DNA of 49,304 nucleotides from an uncultured Clostridia bacterium (GTDB taxonomy: Bacteria > Bacillota > Clostridia > Oscillospirales > Acutalibacteraceae): the NCBI GenBank assembly GCA_947589365.1, contig CANQAJ010000005.1, positions 1 through 49,304 of the forward strand, given 5' to 3'. Position 1 is the first letter of the stretch; each line of letters starts with the position of its first letter. Of the stretch, positions 16,890-24,976 are shown in pieces. Under the pieces are notes generated by a model. It saw only the letters and a list, made by a program, of their open reading frames with translations, did no database searches and was not told the DNA's origin. Position numbers and translations under genes: made by a program.

Positions 16890-17036
16890 AACACAAACAG
16901 GCACCTCACAGGAGATGCCTGAAATGTTTAGTGACACATTCCCCCGCCCGCATTGGCGAGAGATTTCCGCTCGGATACAGCAATCTGCACAGTATCAACG
17001 AGCTATCCCCGTGTAACCCACGGCTTTTCAATTAAA
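16890..17036 (-). ncRNA. structured intergenic RNA candidate after ispH-S1
   Basis: About 145 nt, visibly GC-richer than its surroundings and full of complementary segments on the minus strand. These are CCGTG-GGTTA-CACGG near 17012-17026, GATAC...GTATC with an inner GCA-GAT-TGC, GAATGT...ACATTTC, and a 10-bp hairpin (16898-16921) followed by TTTGTGTTATTT. There is no ORF with a start site. Known riboswitch, 4.5S and 6S signatures were not recognised. It may be an sRNA processed from the ispH-S1 mRNA or an attenuator of ywlG. Confidence 0.3.
16891..16921 (-). terminator. hairpin between ispH-S1 and ywlG
   Basis: Stem CAGGCATCTC paired with GAGGTGCCTG (one G-T), loop CTGT, then TTTGTGTTATTT on the minus strand. 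The U-tract is interrupted, so termination may be partial. Confidence 0.5.
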
Positions 17037-18998
17037 TCATTCTTCGTCAGCCGTCTCCTCATCGGCACTATCTTCGGACAATGCCTTGATCGAAAGGCTT
17101 ACTCTCTTTTTATCAAAGTCAATTGCGGTTATTTTGACATTGACTTTCTGACCTGCGGAAAGAACATCCTCAGGCTTCTCCACTCTCTGCTCGGAAATCT
17201 GTGATACATGGATAAGACCGTCAATACCCGGAATAATTCTTGCAAAAGCACCGAACTGTGTAAGACCTACAATCTCTACCTCAGTTACTGTTCCGACAGG
17301 ATAATTGTTCCTGAGTATCTCCCACGGGTTGTCTTCCGCTTTCTTGTAACCGAGTGAAATCTTGCCCTTTTCTCTGTCAAGCGACTTGATATAAACCTCA
17401 ACGGTATCACCGACATTCACAACCTCCGACGGATGCTTAATCCTGTTCCATGAAAGCTCGGAAATATGTACCATACCGTCAATTCCGCCGATATCAACGA
17501 ACGCACCATAGGATGTAAGAGATTTTACAACACCTGTATATGTCTTACCTTCCTCGGCAGAAGCCCAAAATTCTTCTTCTTTCTTCTTACGCTCATCATT
17601 GAGAACCGAGCGGATTGAGCCTACAGCTCTTCTCCTGTTATTTCTGCCTGTTGTTTCGATTATGCGGAAATCAACTTCCTTTTTAAGAAGTCCCTCAAGC
17701 GATTCTCCTCTTGTTGCCGTTGCCTGAGAAGCCGGAATAAATACTCTGACACCGTTTGAAACAGCGAGTACTCCGCCTTTAATTACATCGGTCACAATAC
17801 CGTGCACAATGCCCTTCTCCTCATAAGCCTTAACGATCTCATCCCAACCCTTCTGTGAGTCAAGGATTCTTTTGGAAAGAAGTATCGTTCCTTCCTGATC
17901 ATTTGTTTTCATTATGATAAGGTCAAGCTCATCCCCAACCTTTACGAGATCCTCTGTTTTTGCATTAGGATCGTTTGTAAGCTCGCTGAGCGGTACGATA
18001 CCGGTCTGCTTTCTGCCTACATCTACACGTACCTCTGTGGGAGTTACGCCTACAACAACACCGTGTACCCTTCCGTTTGTATTATAATTTTTGAAAGACT
18101 CCTCAAGGAGCTCCTCAAAGTTCTCAGCTTTGCTTTCTTCAGGATTTTTAATTTCTTCTGACATGGTAACAAGTACCTCCTTTATAATGCTTGCCGGTGT
18201 AGATGCTCCGGCTGTGATGCCAACCCTGACAGCCTTATCTTTTGCACATTCGGGAATTTCCGCAGCCGTTTCGATAAGGTATGTATTTTCACACATATTC
18301 CTACAGATACTATACAGCTTATTTGTATTTGAGCTATGCCTTCCTCCAATCACGAGCATAACATCAGACCGTGAAGCAAGCTCTTCCGCTTCTGATTGTC
18401 TATCAGATGTTGCACTACATATTGTATCAAATATTTTGGAATTTGTACATAGTTTTTGAAACTTTTTTAAAGATTTTTTCCATTCTTTTATATCAAAAGT
18501 GGTCTGAGCCACTATACATACGGATTTATTTTTCCATTCGGGAAATTTCAACAATAATTCATCAAGTTCCTCACAATTTTTAAAGGTATGATATTCGCCG
18601 CTGCAATGACCGATTATACCCTGAATCTCGGGATGACTTTCATCGCCGGCAATTATGATTATATCCCCCTGTGCGGAATGCTCGGCAACTATCCTGTGTA
18701 TTTTCAAAACAAACGGACAGGTCGCATCCTTACAGTTAAGTCCGAGTGCTTCTATTTTATCCGTAATTTCCTGAGAAACACCATGTGAACGTATCACGAG
18801 GGTAGAATCATCTTTGACATCCTCCGGTTTCTCTGCGATTTTCACACCTCTTGCGGCGAGATTTTCCACCATCTGTGCATTATGGATAATCGGCCCGAGG
18901 GTATACACCGATTTACCCTCGTCAATGAGTTTTTCAACAATATTGACCGCCCTGCTTACGCCGAAACAGAAGCCGGCAGTCTTTGCTACCTTTACCAT
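17037..18998 (-). CDS. ispH: IspH fused to ribosomal protein S1 domains
   Basis: 653 residues. Residues 1-285 are 4-hydroxy-3-methylbut-2-enyl diphosphate reductase, the last MEP-pathway step making IPP and DMAPP. The cluster cysteines are C11 (GFCFGV), C94 (DATCPF) and C194 (TICSAT), with conserved H40, H72 and H122. After a linker (about 280-305), four S1 RNA-binding folds occupy about 308-380, 395-465, 485-555 and 570-640; an acidic tail ends the protein. This fusion is known in Clostridia and probably supplies the cell's S1-like function. The ATG overlaps the plsC-like stop by 7 nt; GGAGG lies upstream. Confidence 0.96.
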   Translation of the reverse strand: MVKVAKTAGFCFGVSRAVNIVEKLIDEGKSVYTLGPIIHNAQMVENLAARGVKIAEKPEDVKDDSTLVIRSHGVSQEITDKIEALGLNCKDATCPFVLKIHRIVAEHSAQGDIIIIAGDESHPEIQGIIGHCSGEYHTFKNCEELDELLLKFPEWKNKSVCIVAQTTFDIKEWKKSLKKFQKLCTNSKIFDTICSATSDRQSEAEELASRSDVMLVIGGRHSSNTNKLYSICRNMCENTYLIETAAEIPECAKDKAVRVGITAGASTPASIIKEVLVTMSEEIKNPEESKAENFEELLEESFKNYNTNGRVHGVVVGVTPTEVRVDVGRKQTGIVPLSELTNDPNAKTEDLVKVGDELDLIIMKTNDQEGTILLSKRILDSQKGWDEIVKAYEEKGIVHGIVTDVIKGGVLAVSNGVRVFIPASQATATRGESLEGLLKKEVDFRIIETTGRNNRRRAVGSIRSVLNDERKKKEEEFWASAEEGKTYTGVVKSLTSYGAFVDIGGIDGMVHISELSWNRIKHPSEVVNVGDTVEVYIKSLDREKGKISLGYKKAEDNPWEILRNNYPVGTVTEVEIVGLTQFGAFARIIPGIDGLIHVSQISEQRVEKPEDVLSAGQKVNVKITAIDFDKKRVSLSIKALSEDSADEETADEE

Positions 18999-19552
18999 TT
19001 ATGTTCTTCCTCCAGTTGAGAGATAATTTTTTCTCTTATTTCTTCCGTGAGGCGTCTTGCCGACTTAAGCGAATTATCCTTCGGCGGATATACGGGCTTT
19101 CCGAATCTCACCGTTATTTTGCAAAACGGATGTATTTTATCAAGTGAAAATATAGACACAGGTATAATCGGTGCCTCGGTTCTCACGGAAATAAGTGCCG
19201 CTCCCGCCTTTGGCAAAAAAGCCCTTCTGTTTTTTGATATGCCGCCCTGCGGGAATATTCCGATTTGTCTGCCGGAGCCGATATATTTTTTCGCCGTATC
19301 TATGGCATTCATATCGGATTTTCCCCTGTTTACGGGAATAACTCCGCAAGACTTGAAAAAACTGCGAACCAAAAAACCGTAATTTGTAAAAAATTCGGAT
19401 TTTGCCATGAAGTATATTTTTCTTCTCACTCCAAGCCCTATCGCTATCGGATCAAAAAAGCTTATATGATTACTGCATATAAGCAGACCTCCGCTTTTAG
19501 GAATATTCTCTTTTCCTATATATCTTATCCTGTAAAACGGTCTTATAAACAA
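18992..19552 (-). CDS. 1-acyl-glycerol-3-phosphate acyltransferase-like (second PlsC copy)
   Basis: 186 residues from the TTG at 19552. PlsC-type enzymes acylate lysophosphatidic acid at the membrane. The catalytic NHxxxxD motif is present (NHISFFD). The third motif reads FPQGGIS where the family has FPEGTRS, and RGKSD follows the second block. The frame stays open upstream and encodes IIYYILRFLALL, a plausible N-terminal hydrophobic segment, but no ATG, GTG or TTG exists there. An ATA at 19585 would overlap the preceding stop by 4 nt and sits 7 nt after GAGGG, so the true start may be non-canonical. It lies between plsC and ispH in one operon. Confidence 0.85.
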   Translation of the reverse strand: MFIRPFYRIRYIGKENIPKSGGLLICSNHISFFDPIAIGLGVRRKIYFMAKSEFFTNYGFLVRSFFKSCGVIPVNRGKSDMNAIDTAKKYIGSGRQIGIFPQGGISKNRRAFLPKAGAALISVRTEAPIIPVSIFSLDKIHPFCKITVRFGKPVYPPKDNSLKSARRLTEEIREKIISQLEEEHKW

Positions 19553-19581
19553 AAGTGCAAGAAAACGAAGAATATAATATA

Positions 19582-20196
19582 TTATTTCAGATCCCTCTCT
19601 CTCAGCTTATGTATTTCCGACATTATCGAACGTGCGGCATTCCTGTATTCCTCTGCACTGCTGTTTTCGGATAATCCGAGCGTTTCGGGCATTATCGGCT
19701 CACCAATTGAAACCGTTACCTTACGGAACAGTTTTATTTTTTTATTTTTCGGTGTTATACATACGGGTATAACCGGCACATTCGCATGAGCGGCTATAAC
19801 TGCCGTGCCGGATTTCGGACGCAGAAACTCCCCTGTTTTTGAGCGTGTACCTTCAATGAATATCCCGAGAAGCTTTCCCTGCTTTACTACCTCTACAGCC
19901 TTATTTATAGCCTTGCCGTCACCCGCTCCTCTCTGAACGGGAAAGGCACCGAACATCTTGCAGATACAGTTTGTAAAGGGGTTTTTAAAAAGCTCCTCCT
20001 TAGCCATAAAATATACCTGTCTTCCCTGACATATTTCAAGAAAAACGGGGTCAAAATTTGAAAGATGGTTTGAGCAGAATATATATCCCCCATCCTTCGG
20101 CACATTACTCTTTCCGTTTACCCTATAGAAAAACAAAAGCTTAAACAGCGGAACCAATATTATTTTCCCTATAATATATGCAATACTCCGTTTCAT
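19582..20196 (-). CDS. plsC: 1-acyl-sn-glycerol-3-phosphate acyltransferase
   Basis: 204 residues from the ATG at 20196 (AAGGAG 8 nt upstream; a longer frame to 20226 lacks a site). It converts lysophosphatidic acid to phosphatidic acid in phospholipid synthesis. All motifs are standard: NHLSNFD (catalytic His/Asp), FPVQRG, FIEGTRS (glycerophosphate binding) and VPVIPV. A hydrophobic N-terminus (IAYIIGKIILVPLFKLLFF) gives membrane association. Part of the cmk-plsC-plsC-ispH/S1 operon, an arrangement common in Clostridia. Confidence 0.93.
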   Translation of the reverse strand: MKRSIAYIIGKIILVPLFKLLFFYRVNGKSNVPKDGGYIFCSNHLSNFDPVFLEICQGRQVYFMAKEELFKNPFTNCICKMFGAFPVQRGAGDGKAINKAVEVVKQGKLLGIFIEGTRSKTGEFLRPKSGTAVIAAHANVPVIPVCITPKNKKIKLFRKVTVSIGEPIMPETLGLSENSSAEEYRNAARSIMSEIHKLRERDLK

Positions 20197-20254
20197 CAAA
20201 AAATCTCCTTCAATAATTGCAGACAAATATTACATAAATAAGATATTATTCAAT

Positions 20255-20917
20255 TCACAACTTTTCCCGGATAATATCCGTTATCCTTTTTATTGACTGC
20301 CTGAGTGTAAGCTCTGTCGTATCAACAATAATACTGTCCTCGGCAGGCTTAAGCGGTGCGGTATCACGGTGTGAATCATTATAATCCCTTTTTATTATAT
20401 CCGATAAAACATCGTTATAATCCGCAATCGTTCCCTTTGCCGCAAGCTGCTTTGTACGCCTGTCGGCTCGTGACTCCGGAGAAGCCGTAAGGAATATTTT
20501 TACATCAGCATCAGGCAGCACGACCGTCCCTATATCTCTTCCGTCCATTATGACATTTGCACTTTTCGCAAAGCTTCTCTGCAATTCAAGTAAAAACGAC
20601 CTCACCCCGGGGATTGCGGAAACTATCGAAGCCGTCATTGAAGCTTTCTCCGTGCGTATTTCATTTGATACATCCTTACCGTTCAGTATTACCCTCTGCT
20701 CACCGTCTGTAAAAATAATCCTTATATTTATTCCGGGAAGTATTTTTATTACCTCCTCCGAATTTGATACATCAACCCCATTATCGGTACAGAAAAGTCC
20801 TATAGCTCTGTATAAAGCTCCCGTATCCACATATGTAAAACCAAGCTCTTTTGCCGCACGTCTTGCTATCGTACTCTTTCCTGCTCCTGCGGGACCGTCT
20901 ATCGCTACCGAAACCAC
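20255..20917 (-). CDS. cmk: cytidylate kinase
   Basis: 220 residues, starting at GTG 20917 (AAGGAG upstream; the product begins MVSVAIDGPAGAGKST). It phosphorylates CMP and dCMP. The P-loop GPAGAGKS is at residues 8-15; YVDTGALYRA and MDGRDIGTVV are the CMP-binding segments; RADRR lies in the lid. The length is normal for the bacterial enzyme. First gene of the operon leading into plsC and ispH-S1. Confidence 0.95.
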   Translation of the reverse strand: MVSVAIDGPAGAGKSTIARRAAKELGFTYVDTGALYRAIGLFCTDNGVDVSNSEEVIKILPGINIRIIFTDGEQRVILNGKDVSNEIRTEKASMTASIVSAIPGVRSFLLELQRSFAKSANVIMDGRDIGTVVLPDADVKIFLTASPESRADRRTKQLAAKGTIADYNDVLSDIIKRDYNDSHRDTAPLKPAEDSIIVDTTELTLRQSIKRITDIIREKL

Positions 20918-20964
20918 AAACCTCTCTCCTTTTATCGCGGATATCAACAATCAGATACAAGCAT

Positions 20965-20993
20965 ATTCTAACATATCCGAACAATTTTGGCAA
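20965..20993 (-). promoter_or_regulatory. promoter of the cmk operon
   Basis: Minus strand TTGCCA (20993-20988), 17 bp, TAGAAT (20970-20965), about 48 bp before the cmk GTG. It is back-to-back with the feoA regulatory region. No convincing Fur palindrome was found between them. Confidence 0.65.
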
Positions 20994-21083
20994 TAGTATT
21001 TCTTTACACATTTTCAGGATATGTAACACATAGAGTCCGATTACATACAATGATATTGAGGATAAAAGGAGCGGAGTTATCAA

Positions 21084-21329
21084 ATGCAAAACAATTATTT
21101 TTCATTGAGTGAATTACCGGTGGGAGGCTGTGGAATCATCAGTCGTCTGCCTTTTGATGATAAACTTAAAAATCGGCTTATGAATTTAGGGCTTATATGC
21201 GGCACACGTATAGAAGCAGTCTGCAAAAGTCCGAGTGGAAATCCCTGTGCATATTCCTTCAGAGGAACACTAATGGCAATAAGAAAAAGTGATACAGATA
21301 AAATTATTATTACCGATTACGGGGAGTGA
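21084..21329 (+). CDS. feoA: ferrous iron transport protein A
   Basis: 81 residues; AAAGGAGCGGAG precedes the ATG. FeoA is a small cytoplasmic SH3-like protein needed for FeoB activity. Its fold is visible in LPVGGCGIISRLP, LMNLGLICGTRIEAV and the terminal IAIRKSD-type strand. Typical length. It is 4 nt upstream of feoB, clearly one operon for anaerobic Fe(II) uptake. A weak promoter can be drawn (GTAACA, 18 bp, TACAAT ending 21052), with low certainty. Confidence 0.9.
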   Translation: MQNNYFSLSELPVGGCGIISRLPFDDKLKNRLMNLGLICGTRIEAVCKSPSGNPCAYSFRGTLMAIRKSDTDKIIITDYGE

Positions 21330-21333
21330 GTCT

Positions 21334-23367
21334 ATGAGTGACAATAATATAAAAAGCGAATATACGGTTTTGCTTGCGGGTAATCCCAATGTGGGCAAAA
21401 GTACAGTCTTTAACGCCCTTACCGGTATGAAACAACATACCGGTAACTGGGCGGGCAAGACAGTCAGTACCGCTGAGGGAAGCTATAAATATAATTCATC
21501 GCATTTCAGACTTCTGGATCTCCCCGGAACATATTCTCTGAATGCTTCTTCGCCTGACGAAAAGGCTGCCCTCAATGCAATAGAAACGGTAGAATATGAC
21601 TGTATAGCCGTTGTTATAGATGCAACGAGTATAGAAAGAAACCTTAATCTTGTTTTACAGATACTGCAAATTACAAACAAGGCTGTTGTATGTGTAAATC
21701 TTGCAGATGAGGCGGAAAAACAGCATATTGATATTGATTACGATGAATTATCCCTACAGCTCGGTGTGCCTGTTGTGCGTACAGCAGCAAGAAAAAAACT
21801 GGGACTTAAGCAGCTTATTGAAGAAATAAGCAATGTCGCATCGGGCAGGACAAAAACCTATACCGTGACAAGAAAATATGATGATAAAACGGAAAATGAA
21901 ATTAAGATTATCTGTGATGCTTTATCCGATATCCCCGACAGTAAAAAAAGACAGACGGCAATACATATCCTTGAGCGGAAACAGGATATAACATACGATG
22001 AAAAAATCAGAAATGCATTACTAAAGGTAAGTGAGCTTAACGGAGGAGAAACGAGCGATATCATAGCCAAAGCACGTGTGGGGCAGTGCGAGGAAATATA
22101 TAAGCTTTGTGTCAACAGAAAAAACGGCGAGTACAGGAGCCGTGACAGAAAAATCGACAAAGTCCTTACTTCACGGATTTTCGGAATACCTGTAATGCTT
22201 CTGCTTTTTGGCGTAATATTTTATATTACTATAGTCGGAGCAAACTATCCTTCGGAGTGGCTCAGTTCATTATTCTCCTTTATCGGAGAAAAGCTTACAC
22301 TGTTTGCGGATAATATCGGCACTCCGCTTTGGCTTAAAAATCTGCTGATAGACGGCGTATATACAACTCTCTCAAATGTAGTCTCTGTCATGCTGCCGCC
22401 TATGGCTATATTTTTTCCTCTGTTTACCATCCTTGAAGATTTAGGTTATCTGCCAAGGGTAGCATTCAATCTTGACTCCGTATTTTGCCGTGCCGGGACA
22501 AACGGAAAACAGGGACTTACCATGCTTATGGGTTTCGGATGTAATGCCTGCGGTGTTACGGGATGCAGAATTATTGACGGGGAAAACGAAAGAAAAATTG
22601 CTGTTCTTACAAACAACTTTTCCCCATGCAACGGGAGATTCCCCACACTGATAGCCATTATATCAATGTTTTTTGCGGGTATATTCCCCATAGCAGTACA
22701 ATCGGCTGTCAGTGCTTTTATCCTTGTGGGAATTATACTTGTAAGTATTCTTGTTTCGCTGCTCGTATCATTTATTCTGTCAAAAACCATACTGAAAGTA
22801 AGCGGGAAAAGCTTCATCATGGAGCTTCCGCCATACAGGGTGCCGCAGATAGGTAAAACCATTGTACGCTCTCTTCTTGACAGAACTGTATTTGTTCTGG
22901 GCAGAGCTGTTCTTGTTGCTGTTCCTGCGGGTGCTGTTATATGGTTGCTTGCCAATATTCATGCAGGCTCGGAAACGATAATCTCATATATAACGGCATT
23001 TCTTGATCCGTTTGCTAAAATAATGGGACTTGACGGTGCAATACTAACGGGATTTATACTCGGATTCCCGGCAAATGAAATTGTACTTCCCACTACGCTC
23101 ATGATATATCTCAGCAACGGCACTATGACGGATTACGGAAGTCTTACTCAACTCCATGATATTCTCATAAGCAACGGCTGGACGATAAAGACGGCAGTGT
23201 GTACGCTGATTTTTACTCTCATGCATTTTCCGTGCTCCACCACCTGTATAACCGTAAAAAAAGAAACAGGCAGTATAAAATGGGCAATTCTCTCCTTTAT
23301 ACTGCCTACGGTATGCGGTATTATATGCTGTATTGCGGCTAATCTTATTTTCGATATATTCTTATAA
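21334..23367 (+). CDS. feoB: ferrous iron transport protein B
   Basis: 677 residues from the ATG at 21334 (GGGGAG upstream; an in-frame ATG at 21289 falls inside feoA and lacks a site). Fe(II) permease with an N-terminal G domain: G1 GNPNVGKS (16-23), G3 DLPGTYSL (from 62), G4 NLAD (121-124). A GDI-like helical region (about 165-270) leads to the membrane domain with two Gate segments, including GFGCNACGVTGCR near 405-417 and PCSTTC near the C-terminus. Cysteines cluster in these pore segments as in other FeoB proteins. It belongs to the shorter, FeoC-less type. Confidence 0.96.
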   Translation: MSDNNIKSEYTVLLAGNPNVGKSTVFNALTGMKQHTGNWAGKTVSTAEGSYKYNSSHFRLLDLPGTYSLNASSPDEKAALNAIETVEYDCIAVVIDATSIERNLNLVLQILQITNKAVVCVNLADEAEKQHIDIDYDELSLQLGVPVVRTAARKKLGLKQLIEEISNVASGRTKTYTVTRKYDDKTENEIKIICDALSDIPDSKKRQTAIHILERKQDITYDEKIRNALLKVSELNGGETSDIIAKARVGQCEEIYKLCVNRKNGEYRSRDRKIDKVLTSRIFGIPVMLLLFGVIFYITIVGANYPSEWLSSLFSFIGEKLTLFADNIGTPLWLKNLLIDGVYTTLSNVVSVMLPPMAIFFPLFTILEDLGYLPRVAFNLDSVFCRAGTNGKQGLTMLMGFGCNACGVTGCRIIDGENERKIAVLTNNFSPCNGRFPTLIAIISMFFAGIFPIAVQSAVSAFILVGIILVSILVSLLVSFILSKTILKVSGKSFIMELPPYRVPQIGKTIVRSLLDRTVFVLGRAVLVAVPAGAVIWLLANIHAGSETIISYITAFLDPFAKIMGLDGAILTGFILGFPANEIVLPTTLMIYLSNGTMTDYGSLTQLHDILISNGWTIKTAVCTLIFTLMHFPCSTTCITVKKETGSIKWAILSFILPTVCGIICCIAANLIFDIFL

Positions 23368-23389
23368 TACCAATTCGTAATAAAGACAA

Positions 23390-23431
23390 CAGGTTCGGGT
23401 CAAATCCTTTCAAAGGTCTGACCTGAGCCTG
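23390..23431. terminator. hairpin between convergent feoB and rnz
   Basis: A 13-bp stem (CAGGTTCGGGTCA with TGACCTGAGCCTG, some G-T pairs) around a 16-nt loop. The minus side is followed by TTGTCTTTATT and the plus side by no T-run. Its position between convergent genes fits a shared terminator. Confidence 0.55.
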
Positions 23432-23455
23432 AATATCATTGCAAATAAATATTTA

Positions 23456-24361
23456 TTAATCCGGGAACGGTATAGTTACTGTTTTTCCGTCATATCCGCA
23501 TTTAGTGTTCGGAAAAATACCTGTCGCCTGCTCAATGCCTTCCTCAGGCTCCGTTACCGCCGGACTGTAATGTGTAAGCCACATCTCCTTTACACCTGAT
23601 TGAAGTGCCAGCCTTGCCGCCTCGGAATAAAGCATATGTCCCGTCTTTCTTGCCCTGTCAAGCTTTTGGGGATCGTAATACAACCCCTCACATATGAACA
23701 AATCCGAATTTTCCGCATATTTTACTATATTCTGAGTTGGCCGTGTATCTGTACAGTAAGTAACCTTTATACCGCGTCTTTCGCCATCGGATACCATATC
23801 ATATGTGTAAAGCTTGCCCTCAAATTTAACCTCACCGTTCTTTTGCAGACTGTTCCATATCTTCATCGGAACATTATTCATCTTTGCCTTCTCTACATTA
23901 AATTTACCTCTCCTCGGCAGAACAAACGAATATCCCACACACTCCGTGCTGTGCCTTACCTCAAACGGAATTATCTCAATATTACCGCATCTTATATCAT
24001 TATCTCTGAATGTTTCGGCATATTTTATCTCAAACGGCAAATTCGGAGCTATAACACAAATACTCCTTACTATTTGTTCTATTCCTCTTGGACCTGCTAT
24101 AGTTATCGGTTCGTCTCTGCCCTCGTTTCCCATCGAAAGAAGAAATCCCGGAAGACCCGATATATGATCGGCATGAAAATGTGTTATACATATCACATCT
24201 ATTGATTTCAGCCTGCACGCGGTATTCTTCAGTGCAATCTGAGTACCCTCACCGCAGTCAACAAGAATTGAATGTCCCTCACTGTTTATTATACATGACG
24301 TCAGCCATCTGTTTTTAAGCGGCATCATCCCACCTGTGCCGAGCATCGTTACATTAATCAT
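23456..24361 (-). CDS. rnz: ribonuclease Z
   Basis: 301 residues, normal for the short form. A metallo-beta-lactamase-fold endonuclease that trims tRNA 3' ends. Zinc ligands are visible: THFHADH (H61, H63, D65, H66), RHST near 136 and the late THYSP histidine, plus CTDTRPT. The start MINVTMLGTGGMMPLKNR is the family's standard N-terminus. Last gene of the comEC-holA-rnmV-rnz run. Confidence 0.95.
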   Translation of the reverse strand: MINVTMLGTGGMMPLKNRWLTSCIINSEGHSILVDCGEGTQIALKNTACRLKSIDVICITHFHADHISGLPGFLLSMGNEGRDEPITIAGPRGIEQIVRSICVIAPNLPFEIKYAETFRDNDIRCGNIEIIPFEVRHSTECVGYSFVLPRRGKFNVEKAKMNNVPMKIWNSLQKNGEVKFEGKLYTYDMVSDGERRGIKVTYCTDTRPTQNIVKYAENSDLFICEGLYYDPQKLDRARKTGHMLYSEAARLALQSGVKEMWLTHYSPAVTEPEEGIEQATGIFPNTKCGYDGKTVTIPFPD

Positions 24362-24364
24362 TAT

Positions 24365-24976
24365 TTATCCTCCGTCATCAGCAGAAAAAAGTCTATTACA
24401 TATCTCTGCAAATTCCTCATATGTCATTAAGCAGTTAAGAACATCAAGAAGTGAATTGACCGTCATATTTTCAGGCAATGATAAATATTTTTTCAGCCTC
24501 TGTCTGTTCTCATTAGAATTGAATGTACCCGTAAGACCGTATTCAAAAAAATCAACCTTTGTAATATCCCTTTTTTCTCTTACAAATCCCTCTGTAATCT
24601 CGCACTCTATCCCGGACGCACATATGGCTTTTCTGAGTATATCATCGGAAATACCCTCAACGCCTAACTTTCCCTCCTTCGAGGGCTTATCCTTGCGTTT
24701 TTCCTTTCCGATTATATCGGGTATATATGCATGGTGTATCTTACTTGCCGGCACAATACCCTTAAGAAAATTTCTTATAACAAAACCTGCACCATCACTG
24801 TCCGTCAGAATTAATATACCCCTTGTTTCGGCAAGACGTCTGATAAGAAGCTGTTTTTCCTTATTTTTAAATACCCCGAAGCCGTCAGTCGTTACAATAA
24901 GACCGTCTATGAAATTTGAAAGCCTTATTTTATCATATTTCCCCTCGACAATAACCGCTTCTCTTACCTTTATCAT
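24365..24976 (-). CDS. rnmV: TOPRIM nuclease, ribonuclease M5-like
   Basis: 203 residues. TOPRIM signature: the catalytic glutamate in VIVEGKYDK (about 8-16) and DxD in LTDSDGAG (about 57-64). The C-terminal part resembles the DUF4093 region of RNase M5, which matures 5S rRNA. The gene overlaps holA by 4 nt (ATGA) and is followed 3 nt later by rnz. RNase M5 usually neighbours ksgA, so this location is a reason for some caution. Slightly longer than typical RNase M5 (about 185). Confidence 0.75.
   Translation of the reverse strand: MIKVREAVIVEGKYDKIRLSNFIDGLIVTTDGFGVFKNKEKQLLIRRLAETRGILILTDSDGAGFVIRNFLKGIVPASKIHHAYIPDIIGKEKRKDKPSKEGKLGVEGISDDILRKAICASGIECEITEGFVREKRDITKVDFFEYGLTGTFNSNENRQRLKKYLSLPENMTVNSLLDVLNCLMTYEEFAEICNRLFSADDGG

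Noticed and set aside
20994..21083. Fur box ahead of feoA
   Set aside because: A few bases near 21050 resemble half a GATAATGAT unit, but no full dyad is present.
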